This document shows, one piece after another, positions 6,131 through 13,039 of a DNA stretch of 20,628 nucleotides. The first letter of the stretch is position 1. Each line of letters begins with the position of its first letter. Source of the stretch: an uncultured Mycoplasmatota bacterium. GTDB taxonomy: Bacteria > Bacillota_I > Bacilli_A > RF39 > UBA660. The position numbers and the translations under genes are program-made. The notes under the pieces are model-generated. The model was not told the origin of the DNA. It searched no databases and saw only the letters and a program-made list of their open reading frames with translations. The stretch spans positions 1 to 20,628 of the forward strand of contig URXR01000017.1 of NCBI GenBank assembly GCA_900551925.1, written 5' to 3'.

Positions 6131-6396
6131 AATATAAAATAATATTTTCTAAATTAGCTGATAAAGATAAAAAATTACTAAAACAAGCTGGCCTTGAAAA
6201 TAAAGCAAAGGAATTACTAGATTTAATAGCAATAAACCCCTATCAAACACCGCCAACATATGAAAAATTAAAAGGAAACTTAAATGGCCTTTGTTCTAGA
6301 AGAATAAGTTATCAACATAGATTAGTGTATGAGATAGATGAAAGTAAAAAAGAAATATTTATTTTAAGAATGTGGACTCATTATGATAAATTATAA
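6124..6396 (+). CDS. yoeB: YoeB/Txe-family mRNA endoribonuclease toxin
   Basis: A 90-residue RelE-superfamily toxin. YoeB binds the ribosomal A site and cuts mRNA next to the start codon or within codons, stopping translation. Recognised by NPYQTPPTYEKLKGNLNGL (38-56), SRRISYQHRLVYEI (58-71) and MWTHYDKL (83-90). The expected catalytic residues are present: Glu47, Arg66 and His86, corresponding to Glu46, Arg65 and His83 of E. coli YoeB, plus the conserved C-terminal Tyr87. Normal length and intact, so the toxin is probably active. It starts inside the end of the antitoxin gene (ATGGTAG overlap) and is followed after 12 bases by element B with its terminator, which likely ends the operon transcript. 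Confidence 0.92.
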   Translation: MVEYKIIFSKLADKDKKLLKQAGLENKAKELLDLIAINPYQTPPTYEKLKGNLNGLCSRRISYQHRLVYEIDESKKEIFILRMWTHYDKL

Positions 6397-6408
6397 TATA
6401 TTTTCAGA

Positions 6409-6492
6409 AATTAACCTTGATAAAAATTTCCAAACGTGTACCACTATGGCACCATTGGGAAATCTGTTCGAACTTTTATAGTTCGTTTTTTT
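6409..6492 (+). repeat. 84-nt element B, related to element A, with terminator
   Basis: Second copy of the element described at 5701-5784, 708 bases away, same strand and equal length, with GGCACCA at 6448-6454 and TCGAACTTTT from 6468. The non-identical part can fold differently: ATTTCCAA (6426-6433) pairs with TTGGGAAAT (6455-6463) around an inner GTG/CAC and CCA/TGG helix. It ends in CGAAC/GTTCG and seven T. The 157 bases after it (6493-6649) show nothing I can name. Confidence 0.45.
6469..6492 (+). terminator. Intrinsic terminator after the toxin-antitoxin operon (end of element B)
   Basis: CGAAC (6469-6473) pairs with GTTCG (6481-6485), seven-base loop, TTTTTTT (6486-6492). It is about 70 bases after the toxin stop and the only terminator downstream of it. 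Confidence 0.65.
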
Positions 6493-6649
6493 GTATATGT
6501 AGTATAATGGTAATTAGTGAATATGATTATAAATGAATTATGAGACTTAGACTGATTTAGAAAAATTATAAAATATAAATTTATTAATTATATTAAGTAA
6601 TTGCAAATTATAAGTTTGAAAATGTTAAATATATATATGAAGTGGTAAG

Positions 6650-7306
6650 ATGAAAAAGCATATCAGAATAATTATTGATATTGTGATGTTTGTTTTACTT
6701 ATTATTTTGATGGGATATCATATAACAAATAATAAGATTCATGAAATACTTGGAATTATTACTTTTGTTTTATTTATAATTCATCATATTTTAAATATAA
6801 GATGGTATAAGAATTTATTTAAAGGAAAGTATAATTTTCAAAGAACTTTTTCTTTAATTGTTGATGGGTTATTGTTTTTGGCAATGATCGGAATAATGAT
6901 TAGTTCTGTTATGATTTCTTCTACAGTATTTGATTTTTTAAATTTAAAAACTTCTACTTTTGGAAGAAAATTACATTTAGTAGCTACTGCTTGGGCTTTT
7001 GTTTTAATAGCTATTCATTTAGGACTTCATTTAAATGTTTTAGTTTATAAACTTAAGAAAAAACTTAAAACTAGTAGTTTTGAATATGTTGTTTATTTAT
7101 TATTAATACTTGTTATGTTATATGGTCTTTATTCTTTTATTACCAATAGATTGTGGGAAGATATGTTTTTGATAACAGAATTTAAGTTTTTTGATTATGA
7201 TGAGCATCCTCTTGTTTTTTATAGTGAGTATTTAGCTATTTCTATATTCTTGATGGCAGTTATATATTTTACTTGTTCTTTGGTTAGAAAACATAAGAAA
7301 AAATAA
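6650..7306 (+). CDS. DUF4405-type membrane protein with cytochrome b-like histidine pattern
   Basis: A 218-residue integral membrane protein with about six helices. Helix 2 carries His31 and His45 (plus His46) and helix 4 carries His109 and His123 (plus His127); in both helices the first pair is separated by exactly 13 residues. Cytochrome b of bc1 complexes binds two b hemes with His-x13-His on two helices, so this protein may hold two hemes. The overall look (DIVMFVLL at the start, HEILGI...HHILN, W-Y-K-N-L-F-K-G-K-Y-N) matches DUF4405. It precedes an LD-carboxypeptidase and superoxide-defence genes, but an own promoter follows it, so a common operon is not certain. The ribosome binding site is weak (AGTGGTAAG). 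No quinone or electron partner can be named. Confidence 0.65.
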   Translation: MKKHIRIIIDIVMFVLLIILMGYHITNNKIHEILGIITFVLFIIHHILNIRWYKNLFKGKYNFQRTFSLIVDGLLFLAMIGIMISSVMISSTVFDFLNLKTSTFGRKLHLVATAWAFVLIAIHLGLHLNVLVYKLKKKLKTSSFEYVVYLLLILVMLYGLYSFITNRLWEDMFLITEFKFFDYDEHPLVFYSEYLAISIFLMAVIYFTCSLVRKHKKK

Positions 7307-7327
7307 GTTTTAGAGATTGTTGTATTA

Positions 7328-7356
7328 TTGTTTTTAAATAATATTTATGTTATGAT
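7328..7356 (+). promoter_or_regulatory. Probable promoter for the LD-carboxypeptidase/superoxide reductase operon
   Basis: TTGTTT (7328-7333), 17-base spacer, TATGAT (7351-7356), 38 bases before the ATG at 7394. The three genes downstream are closely packed until the terminator at 9429-9452. Confidence 0.5.
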
Positions 7357-7393
7357 TGGTTTGTAAGATAATAGTTTTAGAAAGGATTTTATT

Positions 7394-8380
7394 ATGATTT
7401 ATCCTAAGTTTATTAAAGATGGTAGCATGATAGGAGTAGTAGCACCTTCTGATGGAATTGTTAAAACTTCTGATATTGAAAAGTTAGATAAAGCAGTGGA
7501 TAATTTATCTAAATTAGGTTTTTCAGTTGTAGAGGCTCCAAGTGTTAGAAAAAGTATTATGGGTAGAAGTGCTTCTCCTAGAGTTAGAGCTAAAGAGTTA
7601 GAAGATATGTTTAAAAATAAAGAAGTTTCCACTGTTATTTGTGGGACTGGAGGCAATTTCTTACTTGAAATGTTACCTTATTTAGATTATGAAGTAATTA
7701 GAAATAATCCTAAATGGTTTCAAGGATATTCTGATCCAACATGGCTTATTTATACAATTACTACTAATTTAGATATAGCTACTATTTATAGTAATAATTT
7801 TAAAGCATTTAGTATGGAAAAGTTTCCTTTAGCAGTTTCTAATAATTTGGAAATTTTAAAGGGAAATTTAATTACTCAAGAAAGTTTTGCTAAATGTGAG
7901 GATAGGGAAAGTAATGAATTAAATGATGTTTATTATGATATAATTACTGGAGAGGATGAACTATTCTTAAAGGGGAGAATGCTGGGAGGATGCTTGGATG
8001 TAATAAATGAACTATTTGGTACTAGATTTGATAAGACAAAAGAGTTTATTAATAAATATAAAGATGATGGCATTATATGGTATTTAGAAAACTGTATGCT
8101 TACAATGGAAGATATGATAAGAGTTTTATGGAGACTTAAAGATAATGGATATTTTAAATATACTAAAGGAATTATTTTTGGTAGAAGTTTAACAGAAGAA
8201 AGTTATTTTAAAGTATCTTTTAAAGATACAGTTTTAGAAGTTTTAAAAGATTTAAATGTTCCAATAGTTATTAATGCTGATATTGGACATGTAGCTCCTA
8301 GAGTTACTATTATTAATGGTGCAATTGGTAAGATAAAAGTATCTCGAGGTAAAGCTTTAATAGATTTTGAATTAAAATAA
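7394..8380 (+). CDS. S66-family LD-carboxypeptidase (MccF/LdcA-like)
   Basis: A 328-residue cytoplasmic serine peptidase. The S66 family trims the terminal D-amino acid from muropeptide tetrapeptides during peptidoglycan recycling, or cleaves microcin C-type inhibitors (MccF). All family landmarks are present: GVVAPSDGI near the N-terminus, GTGGNFLLEMLPYLDYE (84-100), nucleophile Ser113 in QGYSDPTW, Glu232 in WYLENC and His299 in ADIGHVAPR, giving the Ser-Glu-His triad. Length is normal. No signal peptide is visible. AGAAAGGA lies before the ATG. The superoxide reductase gene follows after 16 bases, so the genes are probably cotranscribed although their functions differ. Whether it is a recycling enzyme or an MccF-type immunity protein cannot be decided here. 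Confidence 0.88.
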   Translation: MIYPKFIKDGSMIGVVAPSDGIVKTSDIEKLDKAVDNLSKLGFSVVEAPSVRKSIMGRSASPRVRAKELEDMFKNKEVSTVICGTGGNFLLEMLPYLDYEVIRNNPKWFQGYSDPTWLIYTITTNLDIATIYSNNFKAFSMEKFPLAVSNNLEILKGNLITQESFAKCEDRESNELNDVYYDIITGEDELFLKGRMLGGCLDVINELFGTRFDKTKEFINKYKDDGIIWYLENCMLTMEDMIRVLWRLKDNGYFKYTKGIIFGRSLTEESYFKVSFKDTVLEVLKDLNVPIVINADIGHVAPRVTIINGAIGKIKVSRGKALIDFELK

Positions 8381-8396
8381 GAGGAGGAATGAAAAA

Positions 8397-8774
8397 ATGA
8401 AAGAATTAAAATTAAAAAAATGTATGAAATGTGGGGCTTTAGTAAAAGTACTTGAAGATTGTACTTGTGAAGGATGTGGGATTGTTTGCTGTAATGAGCC
8501 TATGGAATTAGTTAAGGCAAATAGTACTGATGCTGCAGTAGAAAAACATGTACCAGAGTTTGAGATTAGAGATGATAAGGTTTATATTACTGTTAATCAT
8601 GTTATGGAAGAAGAACATTATATTGAATGGATTTTAGTTCAAACTGAAAAAGAAGATAGAGAAGTAGTATTAAAGCCAGGGGATACTCCAGAAATGGTTG
8701 TACCTTATAAAAGGGGCATGTTGATTTATTCATATTGTAATAAACATGGATTATGGAAAAAGGAAGTAGATTAA
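8397..8774 (+). CDS. dfx: Desulfoferrodoxin (superoxide reductase, two-iron type)
   Basis: A 125-residue cytoplasmic enzyme that reduces superoxide to hydrogen peroxide without releasing oxygen, typical of anaerobes. The N-terminal desulforedoxin-like domain has Cys9, Cys12, Cys31 and Cys32 for the rubredoxin-like iron; the spacing Cys12-Cys31 is three residues longer than usual and this insert contains three extra Cys (22, 24, 27). The catalytic domain has His51 (KHVPEF), His68 and His74 (VNHVMEEEHYIEW), Cys114 and His117 (YCNKHGLW), the full His4-Cys ligand set, and Lys50 next to the first His. GAGGAGG precedes the ATG. Its stop overlaps by one base the start of the flavin reductase-rubredoxin gene, which likely supplies electrons. 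Confidence 0.95.
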   Translation: MKELKLKKCMKCGALVKVLEDCTCEGCGIVCCNEPMELVKANSTDAAVEKHVPEFEIRDDKVYITVNHVMEEEHYIEWILVQTEKEDREVVLKPGDTPEMVVPYKRGMLIYSYCNKHGLWKKEVD

Positions 8775-9430
8775 TGAAAGATATTGAGATTTTAAATGAT
8801 ATTTCTTATGGTATGTATTTAGTTACTACTAGTTATAATGATAAAAGAATAGGATGTATTATTAATACTTTATCACAAGTAACTTCTAGTAGTATGATAG
8901 TTTCGATTAATTTGAATGTTGATAATTACACAAATTTAGCTATTAAAAATACCAAAAAATTTGCAGTTTCTATTTTAAGTTCTGATGTTAGTCAAGATTT
9001 AATAGGAGTTTTTGGATATAGTTCTTCAAAGGATAATGATAAATTTAAAGATATTAATTTTATTTTAGAAGATGATATACCTGTAGTAACTAAAGGTATG
9101 TGTGGTTATTTGATTTGTGAAGTACTTAATATTGTTAATTGTGATACTCATGATATTGTAATAGCAAAAGTAACTAAAATGAAAAAACTAGATTTAAATA
9201 AACCTATGACATATAAGTATTATAGAGAAGTATTAAAAGGAGTAAGTCCTTTGAAAGCTCCGACTTATCAAGAAGAAAATAGTAATAATAGTAAAAGTAA
9301 GAAATATAAATGTAAGATCTGTGGTTATGTTTATGATGAAGAAAAAGAAAAGGTAAAATTTGAAGATTTACCTGATGATTATAAATGTCCAATTTGTGGA
9401 GCTAAAAAGAGTGATTTTTATGAAATTTAA
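8774..9430 (+). CDS. hrb: Flavin reductase-rubredoxin fusion (high-molecular-weight rubredoxin, Hrb type)
   Basis: A 218-residue fusion. Residues 1 to about 155 form a flavin reductase-like FMN-binding domain (SYGMYLVTTS, GCIINTLSQVTS, FAVSILS, and a C-terminal YYREVLKG). After a short Asn/Ser-rich linker (166-177) comes a rubredoxin domain with iron ligands Cys180, Cys183 (CKICGYVYD) and Cys205, Cys208 (CPICG). The loop between the two pairs is shorter than in free rubredoxins. In Moorella-like anaerobes such proteins pass NAD(P)H electrons via FMN to rubredoxin and on to oxygen- or superoxide-detoxifying partners. Translational coupling (TAATG) to the superoxide reductase supports that role here. 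The start at 8774 is preferred over an in-frame ATG at 8753, which lies inside the upstream gene. A terminator follows at once. Confidence 0.9.
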   Translation: MKDIEILNDISYGMYLVTTSYNDKRIGCIINTLSQVTSSSMIVSINLNVDNYTNLAIKNTKKFAVSILSSDVSQDLIGVFGYSSSKDNDKFKDINFILEDDIPVVTKGMCGYLICEVLNIVNCDTHDIVIAKVTKMKKLDLNKPMTYKYYREVLKGVSPLKAPTYQEENSNNSKSKKYKCKICGYVYDEEKEKVKFEDLPDDYKCPICGAKKSDFYEI

Positions 9431-9452
9431 TATGGTTTAGACCATATTTTTT
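9429..9452 (+). terminator. Intrinsic terminator of the superoxide reductase operon
   Basis: A perfect 8-bp stem AATATGGT/ACCATATT with TTAG loop and a T-run to 9452; its first two bases belong to the stop codon. Confidence 0.9.
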
Positions 9453-9503
9453 GTGTTATATAGAGAATTTTTTATAAAAGTGTCAAGTATTTAAAAAGAA
9501 ATA

Positions 9504-9532
9504 TTGTAAAATAAAGAAAAATTATATATAAT
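9504..9532 (+). promoter_or_regulatory. Promoter of the Asn-rich gene
   Basis: TTGTAA (9504-9509), 17-base spacer, TATAAT (9527-9532), 44 bases before the start codon. It is the only good promoter-like pair between the terminator at 9452 and the gene. Confidence 0.65.
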
Positions 9533-9575
9533 AATAGTGTATAGTAGAAAATAGGTAAAGAAAGTAGGAATGGAT

Positions 9576-10631
9576 ATGAATAATAATATACCAAATAATT
9601 TTAATAACGGTGGAGGAGTAAATGGTGCTCCTAACAATAATATTCCTAATCCAGTGGTAGATAATGCTAATAAGCAAATGATGTCAGGGCAAGGTGGAAC
9701 TGTCAATAATGTTCCTAATGCTATTCAAGGACAAAATGTTATAGGAAATAATCCAGGTGTGATGCGGGGACAACCTAATGTGACAGAACAAAAAGGGGTA
9801 ATGCAAGGACAAAACAATAGTGTTAATCAACCTCAAAATCAAACTGTTGTACCAGGACAAGTAAATTCAGGAATTAATGCTTATACTATGCAATATGAAA
9901 ATCAAGCAAATACTGGGAATAATAGCCCTGCTGGAGTTAGCGTTCAAGGTAATAATGGTAATGTGAATTCTCAAGTTAATATTCCTAATAGTCAAAATGT
10001 GAATAATATGAATCTTGGGCGAAATGGAGTTAATGTTCCAAATAGTATTGGTGGAGCTAATTCTCAAGTAAATGTACCAAATAATAATGGAGTAGGAAAT
10101 TTACAATCAAATGTTCCAAATAGTGTTAATAATAATTTTAATCAAGGGATGAATTCTAATATTGTTGGTCCTCAATCTTCAAATGTTAATTCAGTTGGTG
10201 GTTCAGCAGTTGGAAATGTGAATAATAATTTAGGACAAAATAACCAAAATCAAAATAATTTCCAAGCTAACAATAATATGAATAATAACAATATAAATAA
10301 TAATAACAACAGTAATAATTTAAATTCTAATAATAAGAATAATTTTAATAATAATGTTACTCAAAATCAAGTTGGTATGATGGGTAATCAAAATAATAAT
10401 AAACAAAATAATGTTCAACCTGGAATTAGTAATTCTGTTGGAATTAAACCTACTGGAGCTAATCAAGATGGATTATCTTTGGTGGGACAAACAGAAGTTA
10501 GTCAACAAGCTACTACTGATATGAATGTTGATAAACCTAAAAAGAAAAAGTTTCCTTTATCAACAAGAGAAATAATATTAGTTAGTATTGCTTTAATTGG
10601 AATAATAGTGGTAATAATTATATATACTTGA
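9576..10631 (+). CDS. Asn-rich low-complexity protein with a C-terminal membrane anchor
   Basis: A 351-residue protein without a recognisable domain. Residues 1 to about 315 are low complexity and built almost only from Asn, Gln, Gly, Val, Ser, Pro and Met. By hand count about 100 residues are Asn, with runs of four or five near residues 236-246. Irregular units such as V/IPN, NSQVN and QGQN recur. Then follow a basic stretch (KPKKKKFP), STRE and one hydrophobic helix (about 332-349) at the very end. With no signal peptide and Lys before the helix, it is best read as a tail-anchored protein with its prion-like part in the cytoplasm. ATG 9576 is preferred to ATG 9570 because AGTAGGA needs that spacing. 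There is no terminator before the asnS promoter, whose -35 overlaps this gene's stop. Function unknown. Confidence 0.75.
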   Translation: MNNNIPNNFNNGGGVNGAPNNNIPNPVVDNANKQMMSGQGGTVNNVPNAIQGQNVIGNNPGVMRGQPNVTEQKGVMQGQNNSVNQPQNQTVVPGQVNSGINAYTMQYENQANTGNNSPAGVSVQGNNGNVNSQVNIPNSQNVNNMNLGRNGVNVPNSIGGANSQVNVPNNNGVGNLQSNVPNSVNNNFNQGMNSNIVGPQSSNVNSVGGSAVGNVNNNLGQNNQNQNNFQANNNMNNNNINNNNNSNNLNSNNKNNFNNNVTQNQVGMMGNQNNNKQNNVQPGISNSVGIKPTGANQDGLSLVGQTEVSQQATTDMNVDKPKKKKFPLSTREIILVSIALIGIIVVIIIYT

Positions 10632-10656
10632 CAATATGATTAGTGTGTAATAGAAT
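10628..10656 (+). promoter_or_regulatory. Promoter of the asnS T-box transcript
   Basis: A consensus TTGACA (10628-10633), 17-base spacer and TAGAAT (10651-10656). The -35 hexamer includes the TGA stop codon (10629-10631) of the Asn-rich gene. Confidence 0.8.
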
Positions 10657-10662
10657 AATTAG

Positions 10663-10881
10663 TAATTCGATGATGTGGAGAAGTAGTACAAATATCTGCT
10701 TAAAGAGAGTTTTTCATATGGTGGGAGAAAAATAGTAAGGTTTGTATGAATAACACCACGGAGAGTTTTTTTGAAATAATAGTAGGAAAAACCGGTTAAT
10801 ACCGTTATCAAAAAGAGATATCAGACATGATAAAAAGAGTGGTACCGCGAGTCGCTTGCCTCTTTGTTATCATGTTTTTTT
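10663..10881 (+). promoter_or_regulatory. T-box leader (tRNA-Asn sensing) of asnS
   Basis: A transcription-attenuation leader that reads uncharged tRNA. The T-box sequence TGGTACCGCG is at 10840-10849, followed by the antiterminator part AGTCGC. The specifier is probably AAC (10752-10754), an Asn codon followed by A, near the 3' end of stem I, whose base pairs GTGG with CCAC (10756-10759). The terminator pairs 10826-10839 (CATGATAAAAAGAG) with 10860-10874 with one bulge, followed by seven T. Uncharged tRNA-Asn would stabilise the antiterminator and switch asnS on. Confidence 0.92.
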
Positions 10882-10901
10882 ATTTAATAAGGAGGAATAA
10901 T

Positions 10902-12272
10902 ATGGATATAAAAGAAATATATGAAGATTTAAGTAAATATATGGATAAGGAAGTTACACTTGAGGGCTGGATTAGAAACCATCGTAAGCAAAAAGAATTT
11001 GGTTTTATTGATTTGTCTGATGGGACTTGTTTTAAAACAGTACAATTGGTATATGATAAGGATTTAAAGGATTTTGAAACTATTCAAAAGTTTCATATTG
11101 GTTCGGCTTTGCTAGTTAAAGGAAAAGTAGTTGAGTCATCTGGAAAAGAACAAGCTTTTGAAATTAAGGTAGAAGAGGCAACTTTATTAGGTGATTGTCC
11201 GGAAGATTATCCAATGCAACCTAAAAGACATAGTAGAGAATTTTTAAGAGAGCAGGCTTATTTAAGACCTAGAACTAATTTATTTCAGGCTGTATTTAGA
11301 ATTAGAAGTTTAGCAGCTTATGCAATACATAATTATTTTCAAGAAAGAGGTTATATTTATGTAAATTCTCCACTTATTACTGCTAATGATGGGGAAGGAG
11401 CAGGTGAAATGTTTCAGGTTACTACACTTGATTTAGAAAAATTAAAAGGTGGAGTAGTTGATTACAGTAAAGATTTTTATGGTAAAAAAGTTGGACTTAC
11501 TGTAACAGGACAATTAGAAGCTGAAGCTTTTGCTATGGCATTTAAAAAAACATATACTTTTGGTCCTACTTTTAGAGCAGAAAATTCTAATACTAAAACA
11601 CATGCTAGTGAGTTTTGGATGATTGAACCGGAAATTGCTTTTTGTGATTTAGAAGAATTAATGAATATTGAGGAAGATATGTTAAAACATATAGTTAAGT
11701 ATGTACTTGATAAAGGTAAAGTAGAAATGGAATTTTTAGATAAATTTGTGGAAAAGGGATTAATACAGAAATTAACTAAACTTGTTAATAGTAAATTTAC
11801 TAGGGTTACTCATGAAGAGGTTATTAAGATTTTAAAAGATTCTAAGAAAAAGTTTGAATTTGAACCTGAATATGGTGAAGATATAGCTAAGGAACATGAA
11901 AAATATATTACAGAATATTTTGATGGACCAGTATTTATTACTGATTGGCCTCGTGATATAAAAGCGTTTTATATGAAACAGAATGAAGATGGAAAAACAG
12001 TAGCAGCAGTTGATTTAGAAGTTCCAGGGGCAGGAGAACTTATGGGTGGTTCACAAAGAGAAGAAGACTATGATAAGTTAGTAAATAGAATGAAAGAGAT
12101 GGGAATTTCGCAAAATGGTTTAGAATGGTATCTAAATTTAAGAAAGTATGGCAGCTGCGTACATTCAGGATTTGGTATGGGATTTGAGAGATTACTTATT
12201 TATTTAACTGGAGTAGATAATATTAGAGATGTTATACCATTTCCTAGAACTCCAGGTAATTGTGAGTTTTAG
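10902..12272 (+). CDS. asnS: Asparaginyl-tRNA synthetase
   Basis: A 456-residue class IIb synthetase that charges tRNA-Asn with asparagine. The N-terminal OB-fold anticodon-binding domain covers about residues 15-100 (VTLEGWIRNHRKQKEFGFIDL). The catalytic domain follows, with motif 2 around FRAENSNTKTHASEF (224-238) and motif 3 GFGMGFERLLIYL (423-435), then NIRDVIPFPRTPG. The absence of Asp-type insertions and the GEGAGEMFQVTT stretch favour AsnRS over AspRS, and the Asn-specific T-box agrees. The frame is open further upstream to an ATG at 10827, but that lies inside the T-box terminator; ATG 10902 with AAGGAGG ten bases before it is the real start. It is a single gene between the T-box and a terminator at 12283-12319. 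Confidence 0.97.
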   Translation: MDIKEIYEDLSKYMDKEVTLEGWIRNHRKQKEFGFIDLSDGTCFKTVQLVYDKDLKDFETIQKFHIGSALLVKGKVVESSGKEQAFEIKVEEATLLGDCPEDYPMQPKRHSREFLREQAYLRPRTNLFQAVFRIRSLAAYAIHNYFQERGYIYVNSPLITANDGEGAGEMFQVTTLDLEKLKGGVVDYSKDFYGKKVGLTVTGQLEAEAFAMAFKKTYTFGPTFRAENSNTKTHASEFWMIEPEIAFCDLEELMNIEEDMLKHIVKYVLDKGKVEMEFLDKFVEKGLIQKLTKLVNSKFTRVTHEEVIKILKDSKKKFEFEPEYGEDIAKEHEKYITEYFDGPVFITDWPRDIKAFYMKQNEDGKTVAAVDLEVPGAGELMGGSQREEDYDKLVNRMKEMGISQNGLEWYLNLRKYGSCVHSGFGMGFERLLIYLTGVDNIRDVIPFPRTPGNCEF

Positions 12273-12282
12273 ATTTTGATAA

Positions 12283-12319
12283 AAATAAAGAAAGGTCTTG
12301 GCTATTCTTTATTTTTTTT
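12283..12319 (+). terminator. Intrinsic terminator of asnS
   Basis: AAATAAAGAA (12283-12292) pairs perfectly with TTCTTTATTT (12305-12314), 12-base loop, and the T-run continues to 12319. It overlaps the promoter of the next gene. Confidence 0.8.
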
Positions 12320-12326
12320 GTATAAT
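12298..12326 (+). promoter_or_regulatory. Promoter of the CmpB-like gene, overlapping the asnS terminator
   Basis: TTGGCT (12298-12303) in the loop of the asnS terminator, 17-base spacer made of the terminator's 3' arm and T-run, and a perfect TATAAT (12321-12326). The start codon is 24 bases downstream, giving a short leader. Confidence 0.6.
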
Positions 12327-12349
12327 TATTTTAAAGTATGGTGGTAGTA

Positions 12350-13039
12350 ATGGAAATTTTAAGAGAATATTTTTTACTTTTTATGATTTATTCGATAATA
12401 GGATGGATTATGGAAGTAGTTTATACATTGTTTACAGAGAAGAAACTTTCTAATAGAGGTTTTTTGATTGGACCTTATTGTCCGATATATGGAGTTGGAG
12501 TTGTTCTTATTTTAGCACTTCTTTCTAGATTTAAAGATGATATTGCTATTTTATTTATATTAGCAATAGTGGTTTGTAGTTTACTAGAATATTTTACTAG
12601 TTATTTTATGGAAAAGATATTTAAAGCTAGATGGTGGGATTATTCTAATAATAAGTTTAATATTAATGGTAGAATTTGTTTAGAAACTATGATTCCATTT
12701 GGACTTATTGCTTGTTTTGTGGTATCGTTTTTAAATCCAATGATTGTAGATGGTCTTAATAACTTACCAGATACAGTACTTAATAGTATAGCTATAATTT
12801 TAGCGATAATTTTTGTAGCAGATGTTATATTATCATTTAATATTGTTAATAACTTTAAAACTACGGTTAAGAGTGCTGCTAGTTTAACTATTGATCGTAC
12901 TGATGATTTTAATAAGTATGTAAAGAAAATGCTTTTGGAAAGATCTATTTTTCATAGAAGACTTATTAAAGCATTCCCTAAGATTCAAGCATTACCTAAA
13001 ATATCTGCCAAAATAAAAGATAAAATAAAAAAAGACTAA
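12350..13039 (+). CDS. Putative ABC-transporter type IV (CmpB-like, PF06541) membrane protein
   Basis: A 229-residue protein with about five membrane helices in its first 165 residues and a basic cytoplasmic tail of about 65 residues. I recognise the family from SIIGWIMEVVYTLF, NRGFLIGPYCPIYGVG, LLEYFTSYFMEKIFKARWWDYSN and NINGRICLE, the conserved loops of PF06541. The family's role is not established; the 'ABC transporter' label is an old guess, as no ATP-binding motif is present. The start at 12350 is preferred over ATG 12338 because GGTGG lies five bases before it. The stop codon overlaps that of the convergent gatD-like gene within a bidirectional terminator. Confidence 0.82.
   Translation: MEILREYFLLFMIYSIIGWIMEVVYTLFTEKKLSNRGFLIGPYCPIYGVGVVLILALLSRFKDDIAILFILAIVVCSLLEYFTSYFMEKIFKARWWDYSNNKFNINGRICLETMIPFGLIACFVVSFLNPMIVDGLNNLPDTVLNSIAIILAIIFVADVILSFNIVNNFKTTVKSAASLTIDRTDDFNKYVKKMLLERSIFHRRLIKAFPKIQALPKISAKIKDKIKKD

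Noticed and set aside
5701..6492. Elements A and B as CRISPR repeats or tracrRNA-like sequence because of GGCACC near a terminal hairpin
   Set aside because: There are only two copies 708 bases apart, no spacer structure, no cas genes, and no GGTGC partner to make the tracrRNA end hairpin.
9867..10067. Open frames on the minus strand within the Asn-rich gene
   Set aside because: They are mirror frames of Asn/Val/Pro repeats with no ribosome binding site or family likeness.
9600..10500. The Asn-rich region as a tandem DNA repeat array
   Set aside because: The units recur irregularly at protein level; no fixed DNA period is visible by eye.
10827..10901. Possible 25-residue N-terminal extension of AsnRS beginning at ATG 10827
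   Set aside because: The sequence is the T-box core and terminator; ATG 10902 has AAGGAGG and begins at the normal AsnRS N-terminus.
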